From contig JADGRG010000446.1 of the NCBI GenBank assembly GCA_017881145.1, positions 1 through 7,455 of the forward strand: 7,455 nucleotides of DNA, read 5' to 3'. Below, in pieces: positions 1 to 6,947 of the stretch (within the stretch, counting starts at the first letter, position 1; each line of letters starts with the position of its first letter). A program made the translations under genes and the position numbers. Source of the DNA: Sandaracinaceae bacterium (GTDB taxonomy: Bacteria > Myxococcota_A > Polyangia > Polyangiales > JAFGIB01). Under the pieces are notes generated by a model that ran no database searches, was not told where the DNA came from, and saw only the letters and a list, made by a program, of their open reading frames with translations.

Positions 1-1
1 T

Positions 2-1072
2 GCGGATGTGGGCGATGCGGTGATGACGGATCTCACTGGCGACGGGAAACCCGAGCTCGTCTTGACCCTGCGCCAGCGTAACGCGCTAGGCGAACGCGAG
101 ATCTTCCAGGTCTTCGACCTGCGCGGTGAACACGCGCGAGCGATCTTTGGCGTCGAGACTCGCAAACAGACGCAGCAAGGTTTCATCGAGGCCGTGCTCG
201 AAGTGCGGGGTGCCAAGGCTAGACGCGAGATTGTGGTGCGCATGGGTCGTGCGCAGGGTCTCTCGGCGGACAACTACCAGGAGAGCCCCGCGACCGGCGT
301 GGCAGCCATCTTGTTGCCGTGGGGTCCGGTCGCGGAACGAGTCTTTGCCTGGGATACGACAAGCCAGCGCATGGTGGTGGTGCGCGAGCAGCAGAACCCC
401 CATGTCGCGGCTGCGCATGGGGAAGTCGCTGCGACGCCAGCCGCCGCGCCTGTGGCTGTGCCGGTTGCAGCGTCGAACGTCTCGGCGTTGATCGCCGCGT
501 TCAAGCAGGCGCGTGGGCTTGCTCCGACGGCATCGCCGCGTTTGTCGGAACGCGCCAATGTCGCCGAAGACGCTCGCCCCGAAGCTCTGCAGCTCTTCGG
601 CAGCGACCTGGTGGTGGTCGGCGAAGGTTTTCGTGGCGGGGCGTCGTTCTTCTACTTCGGGTTGCCGGTGCGTGCCCCGTCCGACGTCCTACAGCTCTTT
701 ACGGGCGACGTTACCGGCGACGGGCGCAGCGAGATCTTCGTGCGTGTGCGAACGCAGGTCGGCGAGGTCCAGCGCGAGATCTTGCTCGGCTACACCTTCG
801 TCGAGCTGGCGCTCGCGCCGATCCTGGCCGTCGAAGTGCGCCGAGCGCTCGGTGCTGCCAGCATCAGCAACGTGGTCTCGCTGGTGCGCGCGGCAGGGCG
901 CGTCGTGCTGCAGATCGAGCCGGGGCTGGCCGATGGCTGGTCGGTGCAGACTTATCCATTTGCCTCTGAGGCAAGCGACACCACGGCTCCGCTGCTGCTG
1001 CCTTGGAAGGACCGCAAGGTCCGCTATGACTACGACGGCCGGCGCCTGGTTCGCCAGTCTGGTCACGATTGA
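2..1072 (+). CDS. Repeat protein with two D-x-T-G-D-G (VCBS/FG-GAP-like) units, 5' partial
   Basis: The reading frame is open to the left edge, so the N-terminus and any signal peptide lie outside; the first in-frame GTG at 8 is probably internal. About 356 residues are visible. Counting from that GTG, DLTGDG lies at residues 8-13 and DVTGDG at 234-239. Each is followed by a beta-rich stretch (PELVLTLRQ and SEIFVRVRT) and, 94 and 96 residues later, by an LLPW motif (102-105 and 330-333), then an aromatic/Asp-rich strand. The protein is therefore an internal duplication with a period of about 226 residues, joined by an Ala/Pro-rich linker around residues 134-190. D-x-(T/D)-G-D-G loops bind calcium in FG-GAP/VCBS-type beta-propeller proteins, so an exported structural or binding role is inferred. 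No catalytic motif is visible. The next gene begins 45 bases downstream on the same strand. The family is not firmly identified. Confidence 0.75.
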   Translation, partial: ADVGDAVMTDLTGDGKPELVLTLRQRNALGEREIFQVFDLRGEHARAIFGVETRKQTQQGFIEAVLEVRGAKARREIVVRMGRAQGLSADNYQESPATGVAAILLPWGPVAERVFAWDTTSQRMVVVREQQNPHVAAAHGEVAATPAAAPVAVPVAASNVSALIAAFKQARGLAPTASPRLSERANVAEDARPEALQLFGSDLVVVGEGFRGGASFFYFGLPVRAPSDVLQLFTGDVTGDGRSEIFVRVRTQVGEVQREILLGYTFVELALAPILAVEVRRALGAASISNVVSLVRAAGRVVLQIEPGLADGWSVQTYPFASEASDTTAPLLLPWKDRKVRYDYDGRRLVRQSGHD

Positions 1073-1117
1073 CCGGGCGTTTCTTTTCAGGTCTTCTTGC
1101 GCTCCGAAGCAGGGAAT

Positions 1118-2230
1118 ATGCAGCTCGACATCGATCCAGCGACGCTGGCGCTCCTCGAACACTACGGTTTCGACGAGGCGCTCTTTCTATCACTGCGTGA
1201 CCGCTTCCTCCGCTCCGAGCTCGGCGTCGACGGCAATCGCATTCGCGGCCGAGTCGAGGTTCCGGCGCCGCAGGAAGTGCCGCGCCTGCCCGCCCCCGGC
1301 AGCTCGGCGCGCCAGCGACTCGCCACCATCGGCCTAGAGGCGATGCGCCGCGGTGAGGTCGGCTGCGTGGTGTTGGCAGGCGGCATGGCGACCCGTTTCG
1401 GTGGCGTGGTCAAGGCCGGCGTCGAAGCTCTGGCAGGGCGAACCTTCCTCTCGCTCAAGCTGGGAGGCGTTCGCCGCACCGCGGAGCAAGCCGCAGCGCG
1501 TGTGCCGGTGCTCGTGATGACGAGCTTCGCGACCGACAACGAGGTGCGTTGGCTTCTGCCGCGCGAAGAAAGCCCGCAGATGCCGGTGTCGGCTTTCGCG
1601 CAGCTCATCTCGCTGCGCTTGTGCCCGGACGGCGAGCTCTTCCGCGACGGCACTCATCCCTCTGCCTACGCACCCGGCCACGGAGATCTCACCTTCGCGC
1701 TGCGACGCTCCGGCGAGCTGCAACGTTTTGTCGCAGGTGGCGGCAAACTGCTCTATATGTCCAACGTCGACAACCTGGCAGCCACGCTCGACCCAGCGGT
1801 GATCGGCGCGCACCTGGAAAGTGGCAAAACCGTCACCGCCGAGGTTGTTTCCAAACACCCGGGTGATGCCGGAGGCGCCCCCGCTCGGGTGGACGGGGTG
1901 CTGCAGATCGTCGAGTCCTTCCGCTTTCCCAGCACGTTCGATGAACACCAGATCCCGGTCTTCAACGTGAACTCGTTCGTGCTCGACGCCAAGGCCATCG
2001 ATCGCGACTTCCCTCTGACCTGGTTCGTGGTGCGCAAGAAGGTCGCGGGCAAAGAAGCGATCCAGTTCGAGCACTTGGTCGGTGAGCTGACTGCCTTCGT
2101 CCCCACCGCCTGTTTGCACGTGGACCGTGACGGGCCCGACGGCCGTTTCCAACCCGCCAAGGATCCCGAAGAGCTCGCCCGCCGCGCCCCGCAGATCGAG
2201 GCAATGCTGCGGGCGAGAGGCGTTCTTTGA
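1118..2230 (+). CDS. UTP--sugar-1-phosphate uridylyltransferase, UDPGP family (eukaryotic/AGX-like type)
   Basis: Predicted cytoplasmic enzyme joining UTP and a sugar 1-phosphate (glucose-1-P or GlcNAc-1-P) into a UDP-sugar plus pyrophosphate. The 370-residue protein has the nucleotide-binding signature VVLAGGMATRFGG at 84-96 with a following Lys99, then VLVMTSFATDNEV (131-143), YAPGHGDLTFAL (184-195, matching the P-x-G-x-G/H-G loop), YMSNVDNLAATLDP (213-226, the metal-binding VDN segment), RVDGVLQIVE (257-266) and FNVNSFVLD (282-290). These occur in the order known for UDPGP/UAP enzymes and not in the bacterial GalU type. It is shorter than the roughly 500-residue eukaryotic enzymes and lacks most of their C-terminal beta-helix region. 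I chose ATG 1118, preceded by AGGGA at 1111-1115 although the spacing is short; TTG 1097, in frame, is the alternative and adds 7 residues. Substrate cannot be decided from sequence. The stop overlaps the next start. Confidence 0.85.
   Translation: MQLDIDPATLALLEHYGFDEALFLSLRDRFLRSELGVDGNRIRGRVEVPAPQEVPRLPAPGSSARQRLATIGLEAMRRGEVGCVVLAGGMATRFGGVVKAGVEALAGRTFLSLKLGGVRRTAEQAAARVPVLVMTSFATDNEVRWLLPREESPQMPVSAFAQLISLRLCPDGELFRDGTHPSAYAPGHGDLTFALRRSGELQRFVAGGGKLLYMSNVDNLAATLDPAVIGAHLESGKTVTAEVVSKHPGDAGGAPARVDGVLQIVESFRFPSTFDEHQIPVFNVNSFVLDAKAIDRDFPLTWFVVRKKVAGKEAIQFEHLVGELTAFVPTACLHVDRDGPDGRFQPAKDPEELARRAPQIEAMLRARGVL
2215..2220 (+). promoter_or_regulatory. Ribosome binding site for the TTG start at 2227
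   Basis: GAGAGG lies 6 bases before TTG 2227, inside the end of the uridylyltransferase gene. It is the reason for preferring this TTG over the in-frame GTG at 2263, which has no comparable purine run upstream. Confidence 0.5.
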
Positions 2231-3435
2231 GCAGAAAGCGGGCGCCAGAGCGGCTCGCGTTGGTGCACGGAGAAAAAGGGCTGTGCCGGTTCGGGTTGGC
2301 GTGGATGGTGGTTGGTCTGTGCGTGCTCGGCACGGCTTGCGACAAGCGGCGGCAGGCTGTGTGTCGTTTCGGCGCAGAGCATGCGCTCGCGAGCACCGAC
2401 TCCGCGAGCTTCGATGAGCTCTCGCTGGTCGCAACCAAGCTGGGTTTCGTCGCGCTCTACTCCGATGTGAGGGGACTCTTCGCCCTTGGCCTCGACCCGC
2501 GCGGCGCGCCTCGCGCAGCTGAGCGTAAGCTGGCCGAGCGCTGTGAGGGCGGCTTCGATGCGCTCATCGACCACGAAACGTTGCACCTTGCATGCCTGCG
2601 CCCTGCTTCGGACGCGGACCCGAGCGACGCGAGCGCGGTGACGATCTACGACTTCGATGCGCAGCTGGCAGAGCAGGGTGCAGTGGCATTCGGCAGCGCT
2701 CGCAGACTCTCACGTGGCATCGCGTTGATCCGTCACGGAGCAGGGTTCGCGTGCGCGTACCAGGATGCCGGGGTGGGTGAGTCGCGCGTCATCGTTGCAG
2801 AGGTCTTGCACGCAGTGGTGACGCAGCGAGTGGTCTCGGACCAGACCTTTTGGGCCAGCGCACCCTCGCTGGTCGAGCAGCGGGGCGAGCTCTTCGCTGC
2901 CTGGGCTGAGCTGCAGGCGGGCGTCGCAGCATCACCGGGACGGATCATGTGGAGTCGGCTGGCTGCGGGCGCGCCTGCTCTGCCGCTGATGGCGACATCG
3001 GATCCGGCCCCAGCACCTCTTTTGCTCTCGGTCGGCGATGACTTCGCGCTCGCCTTTCGCGACCGGCGTTCGCGGGCTCGCAAGACCGGGCTCTACCTCG
3101 AGCGCCTCAGCGGAACGGGGGAGAGGCGCGGCCAAGTGCTGCGGGTGGCTCGTGCGGATGGCAATGCGCGGCCGGTGGTGAAGGCGTGCCTCGGGGGCAT
3201 CGTGGCAGCGACTCCGCGCAGGTTTGCCGGCGACTACTTTGTGGGGGTCGTGAAGGTGGGCAACCAGCTAGATTTCGTGTCGGGCGAGCAGCAGTTCTAC
3301 GAAGATAGCCATGAATTCGGGCAGGTTGCGCTGGCCTGTGACGCCGAGCGGGCGATGCTCTTGATCGCGGAGCGAGGCAAAATGGGGCAGCACGGGGCAG
3401 CCTTGCGCTCGGTGCCGCTGGCGTGTTCGCGCTGA
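2227..3435 (+). CDS. Predicted lipoprotein of unknown function
   Basis: The 402-residue product has a basic N-terminus, a hydrophobic stretch at about 23-37 and the sequence VLGTAC ending at Cys38. This fits the permissive lipobox pattern (Ala at -1, Thr at -2), although Gly at -3 is not the usual Leu. Processing by Lgt/Lsp would leave a lipid-anchored protein starting CDK. The rest has no enzyme motif I recognise. It contains spaced beta-strand-like segments such as SLVEQRGELFAAWAEL (about 217-232), DDFALAFRDRR and HEFGQVALACD, which resemble the repeating strands of a beta-propeller, but this is only an impression. TTG 2227 was chosen because GAGAGG sits 6 bases upstream and the start overlaps the preceding stop as TTGA, a usual arrangement for coupled translation. 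GTG 2263 is a possible later start that keeps the signal peptide. It is probably co-expressed with the uridylyltransferase; a functional link is not established. Confidence 0.75.
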   Translation: MSRKRAPERLALVHGEKGLCRFGLAWMVVGLCVLGTACDKRRQAVCRFGAEHALASTDSASFDELSLVATKLGFVALYSDVRGLFALGLDPRGAPRAAERKLAERCEGGFDALIDHETLHLACLRPASDADPSDASAVTIYDFDAQLAEQGAVAFGSARRLSRGIALIRHGAGFACAYQDAGVGESRVIVAEVLHAVVTQRVVSDQTFWASAPSLVEQRGELFAAWAELQAGVAASPGRIMWSRLAAGAPALPLMATSDPAPAPLLLSVGDDFALAFRDRRSRARKTGLYLERLSGTGERRGQVLRVARADGNARPVVKACLGGIVAATPRRFAGDYFVGVVKVGNQLDFVSGEQQFYEDSHEFGQVALACDAERAMLLIAERGKMGQHGAALRSVPLACSR

Positions 3436-3475
3436 GGGAAGCAACTTGTCCCGACGTCCGACCAGGACGGGGCTC

Positions 3476-3486
3476 TGTGCTAGGCT
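3476..3486 (+). promoter_or_regulatory. Possible extended -10 promoter element
   Basis: TGTGCTAGGCT resembles an extended -10 (TG, one base, TAGGCT) in the 66-base gap before the TonB-like gene. No good TTGACA-like box lies 16-18 bases upstream, and the leader before GTG 3502 would be under 10 bases, so this is a weak suggestion only. Confidence 0.2.
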
Positions 3487-3501
3487 CGAAGCGGGAATAC
3501 T

Positions 3502-5190
3502 GTGCGGTTATTGCGGCCAGGGCTGGTTGTGTTCTGCGTGGCGCTTCTCGCGTCGCTCTGTGTGCACCTGCCTGTCTACACCGCACTCGGATCGCTCGCG
3601 GACGTGCTCCTGCATCAGAGCGAAGCCGCCCCGAAAGGGCCGGTCGAGTTCGAGCTGGCTGCGCTGGGCGAGCCTGCGCCGTCGCCCAAGCCGAGTGAGA
3701 GCGACAAGCGGGCCGACAAGGTCGTGCAGAAGGTCACCGAGGACAAGCCAAAGCCCGAGCCAGAAATCGAGCACAAGCAGGCGGAGCCCGCGAAGAAGCC
3801 GCCGCCGAAGCCGGACCTGCGAATCAACCCAGAGCTCGCTCCGCCACCCCCGCCACCTCAGCTGGCGCCTCCGCCGCCGCCAGCTGCAACGCATCAGCTC
3901 GCCGTCACGCAGAAGAGCGACGACCCCAAGGCTCCGCCGCCCGACAACGCGCGCTTCATCGCGGAGGACAACCGCCGCGTGACCGAGGAGACGGTCGCGA
4001 GCGTGACCAACATGGACGTGGATCAAGCAAACCCGCAGGTTGCTCCGCACGCCTCGAAGCTCGCAGAGACTCAGGGCGACTCCGACAAGAGTGATCCTGC
4101 CGACCTGCACGACGTCAAGGGCGAGCACACCCGACCCGCGGATGCGCGTGAAGCGCAGCAGAAACCGCGGGCTCCTTCTGAGGCTTCACACGGTTCGGAG
4201 CGTGCCGAGGCGCTCGCTCGCGCACCGAGCCAGGGCGGCAGCGCGGGCGCCAGCCAAGACAAGCGTGCTCTGGCGGCAGGGTCGGAGTTGGTGGGCGGCG
4301 ACGAGCAGACAGTCGTCATCGACGATGGCATGGGTCGCATCCGGATTCGGCGTGCCCTGCCCGGGCACGGGCCGGGCAATGCTGGGGGTGAACGCCAGCG
4401 CGGCGCACCCACCGAGCAGCGAGCGGAGCGTGCCGGCGCGCGCGCCAGCCGTGGCGTGAGCCTCAACCTCTCTTTCTCTCAGTTCGAGCAGACCTTCGGC
4501 GCAGATGAATTGCGTGCGGAGCGCGAGGCCTACCTGGAACAGCGGCGCTCCAAGTCGCAGGGGGGTAACCGAGAGGTCGAGTGGAAGCAGTTCCGCGCGG
4601 CGATCGAAAACTTCGTGCCCAACGTGAAGCCGGGCAACCAGACCGCGCTCAACGCCGCAGCCTCGCCGTTCGCGGCGTACCTAGCCGAAGTCCACCGGCT
4701 GATCCACCGCGAGTTTGCGTTTCGCTTCCTCAAGGATCTGCCGCTGGTCGGTGGTCCCTACAACGATCCAACGCTCTACACGCAGCTCGAGATCATCATC
4801 AATCAGGACGGGACGCTCCACAAAGTCGGGGTCATCCAATCGAGCGGCTTCACCCCGTACGACTACGGCGCTTGGAATTCGGTGGTGCGCGCTGCGCCCT
4901 TTCCCGAGCCGCCCAAGAAGATCTTGTCCGGAGATGGTCGTGTCTACATGCACTGGGGCTTCAACCGGGACGAGCGGCAGTGCGGCACCTTCAACGCCGA
5001 CCCCTACATTCTTCCGAACCTGGGCAACTCGCCGAACCCGAGTCCCGGTCCGATGCACGATAAGGGAACGGTTGGACCCGGGCAGAAGCTTGGGCAGCGG
5101 AAGCCGAACGCATCGCCGCAGCCCACAGCTGCAGTCTCGACAAGTGGGCGCGAGTCGAGCGCGGCTTGGATCCGCCCTTGGCTACGCTGA
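3502..5190 (+). CDS. TonB-family protein with proline-rich periplasmic linker
   Basis: The 562-residue protein has the three-part architecture of an energy transducer. A short basic start and one membrane segment occupy about residues 7-36. A long linker follows with Lys-Pro/Glu-Pro repeats (82-110) and polyproline runs (114-127), then a low-complexity charged region up to about 315. The C-terminal TonB-type domain lies at about 425-487: LEIIINQDGTLHKVGVIQSSG, then a DYGAWNSVVRAAPFPEPP helix and a closing VYMHWGF strand. Residues 385-415 (ASPFAAYLAEVHRLIHREFAFRF) form a helix before it. After the TonB fold there is a tail with CGTFNADPYIL (494-504) and a Pro/Gly-rich end. TonB proteins transmit inner-membrane motor force to outer-membrane partners, but no exbB, exbD or receptor gene is in the window, so the partner is unknown and a structural or secretion role is equally possible. 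GTG 3502 is preceded by GCGGGA at 3491-3496; no in-frame ATG precedes the membrane segment. Confidence 0.8.
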   Translation: MRLLRPGLVVFCVALLASLCVHLPVYTALGSLADVLLHQSEAAPKGPVEFELAALGEPAPSPKPSESDKRADKVVQKVTEDKPKPEPEIEHKQAEPAKKPPPKPDLRINPELAPPPPPPQLAPPPPPAATHQLAVTQKSDDPKAPPPDNARFIAEDNRRVTEETVASVTNMDVDQANPQVAPHASKLAETQGDSDKSDPADLHDVKGEHTRPADAREAQQKPRAPSEASHGSERAEALARAPSQGGSAGASQDKRALAAGSELVGGDEQTVVIDDGMGRIRIRRALPGHGPGNAGGERQRGAPTEQRAERAGARASRGVSLNLSFSQFEQTFGADELRAEREAYLEQRRSKSQGGNREVEWKQFRAAIENFVPNVKPGNQTALNAAASPFAAYLAEVHRLIHREFAFRFLKDLPLVGGPYNDPTLYTQLEIIINQDGTLHKVGVIQSSGFTPYDYGAWNSVVRAAPFPEPPKKILSGDGRVYMHWGFNRDERQCGTFNADPYILPNLGNSPNPSPGPMHDKGTVGPGQKLGQRKPNASPQPTAAVSTSGRESSAAWIRPWLR

Positions 5191-6281
5191 CCGACCAGAT
5201 CAAGCGCCTGGCCCGTGAGCTTGGGTTTGCGTGTGCGGGTGTGGCCAAGGTGCAGCCGATGGCTGCGGACGCCGAGCGGCTGCAGACCTGGCTCGCGGCG
5301 GGCTATCACGGCTCCATGGATTACATGGCCGAGACGGCGGAGGTCCGGGCCGACATCGCGCACCCGAAGCTGCTCGCCGACGCTCGCAGCGTGTTGGTGC
5401 TTGCGACACCCTATGCGCACGCTCGACCCACGAGCGGCCTCGAGCCGGGCAGGGTGGCGCGCTACGCGCAGGGGCGTGACTACCATGCGCTGCTCTACGA
5501 CCGCACCCGTCCGCTCAAGCGGCTCTTGCGCGCCCACGGAGCGAGTGCGCGCGCCTGCGTCGACACCATGCCTGCGCTGGAGCGCGCCTGGGCCGTGCGC
5601 GCCGGCTTGGGCTTCATCGGTAAGAACGCGTGCGTGATCGTACCCGGGGTAGGCTCGCACCTCTTGCTCACGCTGGTCGTGACCAGCGCCGAGTTGGTTC
5701 CCGACACGCCGATCGAAGAGCGCTGCGGGAGCTGTCGACTCTGCCTCGACGCCTGTCCCACCGGAGCCTTCGTGGCTCCTCGTGTGCTCGATGCACGGCG
5801 CTGCATTTCGTATCTGACCATCGAGCATGAGGGCGGGATCGACGACGAGCTGCGCGCCGGCATGGGCTCGTGGCTCTTCGGCTGCGACGCCTGCCAGGAC
5901 GTGTGCCCGTTCAACCGCGGCAAGCCGAGCGAAGCCGAGCTCTCGCAGCCCTTCGCTGCCCTCGATCGTTGGGACGAGCTTGCGGCCGAGGACTTGCTGC
6001 GCATGGACGAGGCAGGCTTCGACGCCTACTCGCGGCGCACGCCCTTGCGTCGCCCAGGACGCGCGGGCATGGCGCGCAACGCAGCCATCGTGCTCGGCAA
6101 CGTCGGTGACAAGCGGCACCTGCCGATCCTGCAGCAGAGCGCGGAGCGAGATGCCTCGCCGGTGGTGCGGGATGCTGCGCGCTGGGCGTGTCGGCGGATT
6201 GAGGCGCGGACGCAGCCCAACGAAAGCGAGGATGAAGAGCTGGATCGGCGCGTGAGGTTGGCCGCGGCGAAAGCGGGGTGA
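5166..6281 (+). CDS. queG: Epoxyqueuosine reductase (QueG)
   Basis: Catalyses the last step of queuosine synthesis, reducing epoxyqueuosine to queuosine in the wobble position of GUN-anticodon tRNAs, using cobalamin and two [4Fe-4S] clusters in the cytoplasm. The 371-residue protein has RYAQGRDYH (99-107, conserved in the N-terminal part), VDTMPALERAWAVRAGLGFIG (132-152; Asp133 matches the catalytic Asp region), and a ferredoxin-like block with Cys187, Cys190, Cys193 and Cys197 (CGSCRLCLDACPTGA). Cys213 and Cys240, Cys243, Cys247 (CDACQDVCPFN) supply the second cluster. A C-terminal HEAT-like unit follows (about 303-345), as is normal for QueG. Length is typical. The start is uncertain: TTG 5166 overlaps the TonB-like gene by 25 bases, and TTG 5178 gives an equally plausible N-terminus. 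Neither has a strong ribosome site, so coupling to the upstream gene is likely. No other queuosine gene is nearby. Confidence 0.95.
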   Translation: MDPPLATLTDQIKRLARELGFACAGVAKVQPMAADAERLQTWLAAGYHGSMDYMAETAEVRADIAHPKLLADARSVLVLATPYAHARPTSGLEPGRVARYAQGRDYHALLYDRTRPLKRLLRAHGASARACVDTMPALERAWAVRAGLGFIGKNACVIVPGVGSHLLLTLVVTSAELVPDTPIEERCGSCRLCLDACPTGAFVAPRVLDARRCISYLTIEHEGGIDDELRAGMGSWLFGCDACQDVCPFNRGKPSEAELSQPFAALDRWDELAAEDLLRMDEAGFDAYSRRTPLRRPGRAGMARNAAIVLGNVGDKRHLPILQQSAERDASPVVRDAARWACRRIEARTQPNESEDEELDRRVRLAAAKAG

Positions 6282-6305
6282 AGGCGACGGCACAGCACGA
6301 CGCAT

Positions 6306-6328
6306 CCGTGGCCGCGTGACCGGCACGG
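6306..6328. terminator. GC-rich hairpin between convergent queG and higA
   Basis: CCGTG (6306-6310) pairs with CACGG (6324-6328) and CCG (6312-6314) with CGG (6321-6323), around a 6-base loop and one bulged G. This gives an 8-pair stem in the 49-base gap between two genes facing each other. There is no T tract on either side, so if it terminates transcription it is not a classic intrinsic terminator; it may only stabilise 3' ends. Confidence 0.4.
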
Positions 6329-6330
6329 TG

Positions 6331-6603
6331 TCAAGCGCTCTTGGCCATCTTTTGCTGGGCGTGCCAGAGATCCCAATCCATCTGCAACCCGAGCCAGAAC
6401 TGCGGCGAGTTCTTGAAGATCCGGGCCAAGAGCAAGGCCGTCTCGGCCGTGACTCCGCGCTTGCCATTGATGAGCGTGTTCACGCGCTGGATGGGCACAC
6501 CCATCTGTTTGGCGAGCTCCGTCTGAGTCATCTCCATGGGCTTGAGGAACTCTTCAAGCAGCATTTCCCCGGGAGAGGTCGGAGGTCGGTACTTCGGGAG
6601 CAT
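6331..6603 (-). CDS. higA: HigA-family antitoxin (XRE-type DNA-binding protein)
   Basis: Antitoxin of a type II toxin-antitoxin module. In this family it binds and neutralises the HigB toxin and represses its own operon through a helix-turn-helix. The 90-residue protein matches the family along its length: the N-terminal PPTSPGEMLLEEFLKPM (7-23), the helix-turn-helix at about 25-60 (MTQTELAKQMGVPIQRVNTL, then INGKRGVTAETALLLARIF), and the family signature SPQFWLGLQMDWDLW (66-80). ATG 6603 is supported by AAGGA (minus strand, complement of 6612-6616) 8 bases upstream. It lies 36 bases after the toxin stop, in the toxin-first order typical of higBA. It converges on queG across a short hairpin. 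The protein looks intact, with no missing core residues. Confidence 0.92.
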   Translation of the reverse strand: MLPKYRPPTSPGEMLLEEFLKPMEMTQTELAKQMGVPIQRVNTLINGKRGVTAETALLLARIFKNSPQFWLGLQMDWDLWHAQQKMAKSA

Positions 6604-6611
6604 AGCGGTAG

Positions 6612-6616
6612 TCCTT
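6612..6616 (-). promoter_or_regulatory. Ribosome binding site for higA
   Basis: AAGGA on the minus strand, 8 bases before ATG 6603. It fixes the start and shows that higA can be translated independently of the toxin gene. Just upstream is a tandem GCAGATG-GCAGATG (plus strand 6617-6630), of unknown meaning. Confidence 0.5.
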
Positions 6617-6638
6617 GCAGATGGCAGATGAAGGGAGC

Positions 6639-6947
6639 TCAGTGAGTGTCTGAAACGCAGACGTCCGTGGCGTTGCTTTTGTCGAACTTGAAGGTGATGC
6701 GGTACTGGTCGTTCACTCGGATCTTGTAGACGCCCTTGTACTTCATCAGGCGGTTGTTGGGTGGGGCTCGCAGGTCTTCGATAGTCGCGGCTCTGTTCAA
6801 CTGATCGAGCTTCCTGCGGGCGATTGCCCACAGTTCTTTGGGGATATGCCTTGCAGCTTTGGAGTCCAAGCCGTCATAGATGATCCCCGCGTCCGGCGTT
6901 ACGCTCTGCGCATGACCGTCGCGCCAACACAGCGCTTTCCGATTCAC
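6639..6947 (-). CDS. higB: HigB-like toxin (RelE/ParE superfamily); 5' end uncertain, possibly defective
   Basis: Members of this family are ribosome-dependent mRNA endonucleases. The match is clear from IIYDGLDSKAARHIPKELW through ARRKLDQLNRAATIEDLRAPP and NNRLMKYKG to YKIRVNDQYRITFKF, which keeps the usual Lys and Arg residues, and it ends in SDTH with the terminal His. Two things are odd. The usual ending is (V)DYH, and the Tyr thought to aid catalysis is Thr here. Also, homologues begin with a short M-I-x-S-F strand some 15 residues before the I-Y-D-G motif, but no ATG, GTG or TTG occurs in frame there. In-frame choices are GTG 6947 (used here, 102 residues, no ribosome site, 36-base overlap with the divergent gene) or TTG 6869, which removes the first strand. 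The minus-strand ATG at 6913 is out of frame and meets a stop after four codons. The gene may be decayed. It has lower G+C than its neighbours and sits just upstream of higA. Confidence 0.6.
   Translation of the reverse strand: MNRKALCWRDGHAQSVTPDAGIIYDGLDSKAARHIPKELWAIARRKLDQLNRAATIEDLRAPPNNRLMKYKGVYKIRVNDQYRITFKFDKSNATDVCVSDTH

Noticed and set aside
1334..2434. A 366-codon minus-strand frame across the uridylyltransferase
   Set aside because: It is antisense to a well-supported enzyme, has Arg/His/Ala-rich composition without domains, and runs into the lipoprotein gene.
3455..3469. CGTCC-GACCA-GGACG hairpin after the lipoprotein gene
   Set aside because: Only five pairs with no T tract, too weak to call a terminator in such G+C-rich sequence.
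3446..3982. A plus-strand frame overlapping the start of the TonB-like gene
   Set aside because: It is almost entirely Ser/Arg, an out-of-frame reading of the proline-rich linker.
3508..4128. A 206-codon minus-strand frame opposite the TonB linker, with leucine- and arginine-rich stretches
   Set aside because: The composition is what results from reading Pro/Lys/Glu-rich codons in reverse; there is no ribosome site or domain.
5004..6467. A 487-codon open frame on the minus strand covering all of queG
   Set aside because: Long antisense frames are expected in G+C-rich genes. The plus-strand QueG motifs are unmistakable and the minus translation has no recognisable domain.
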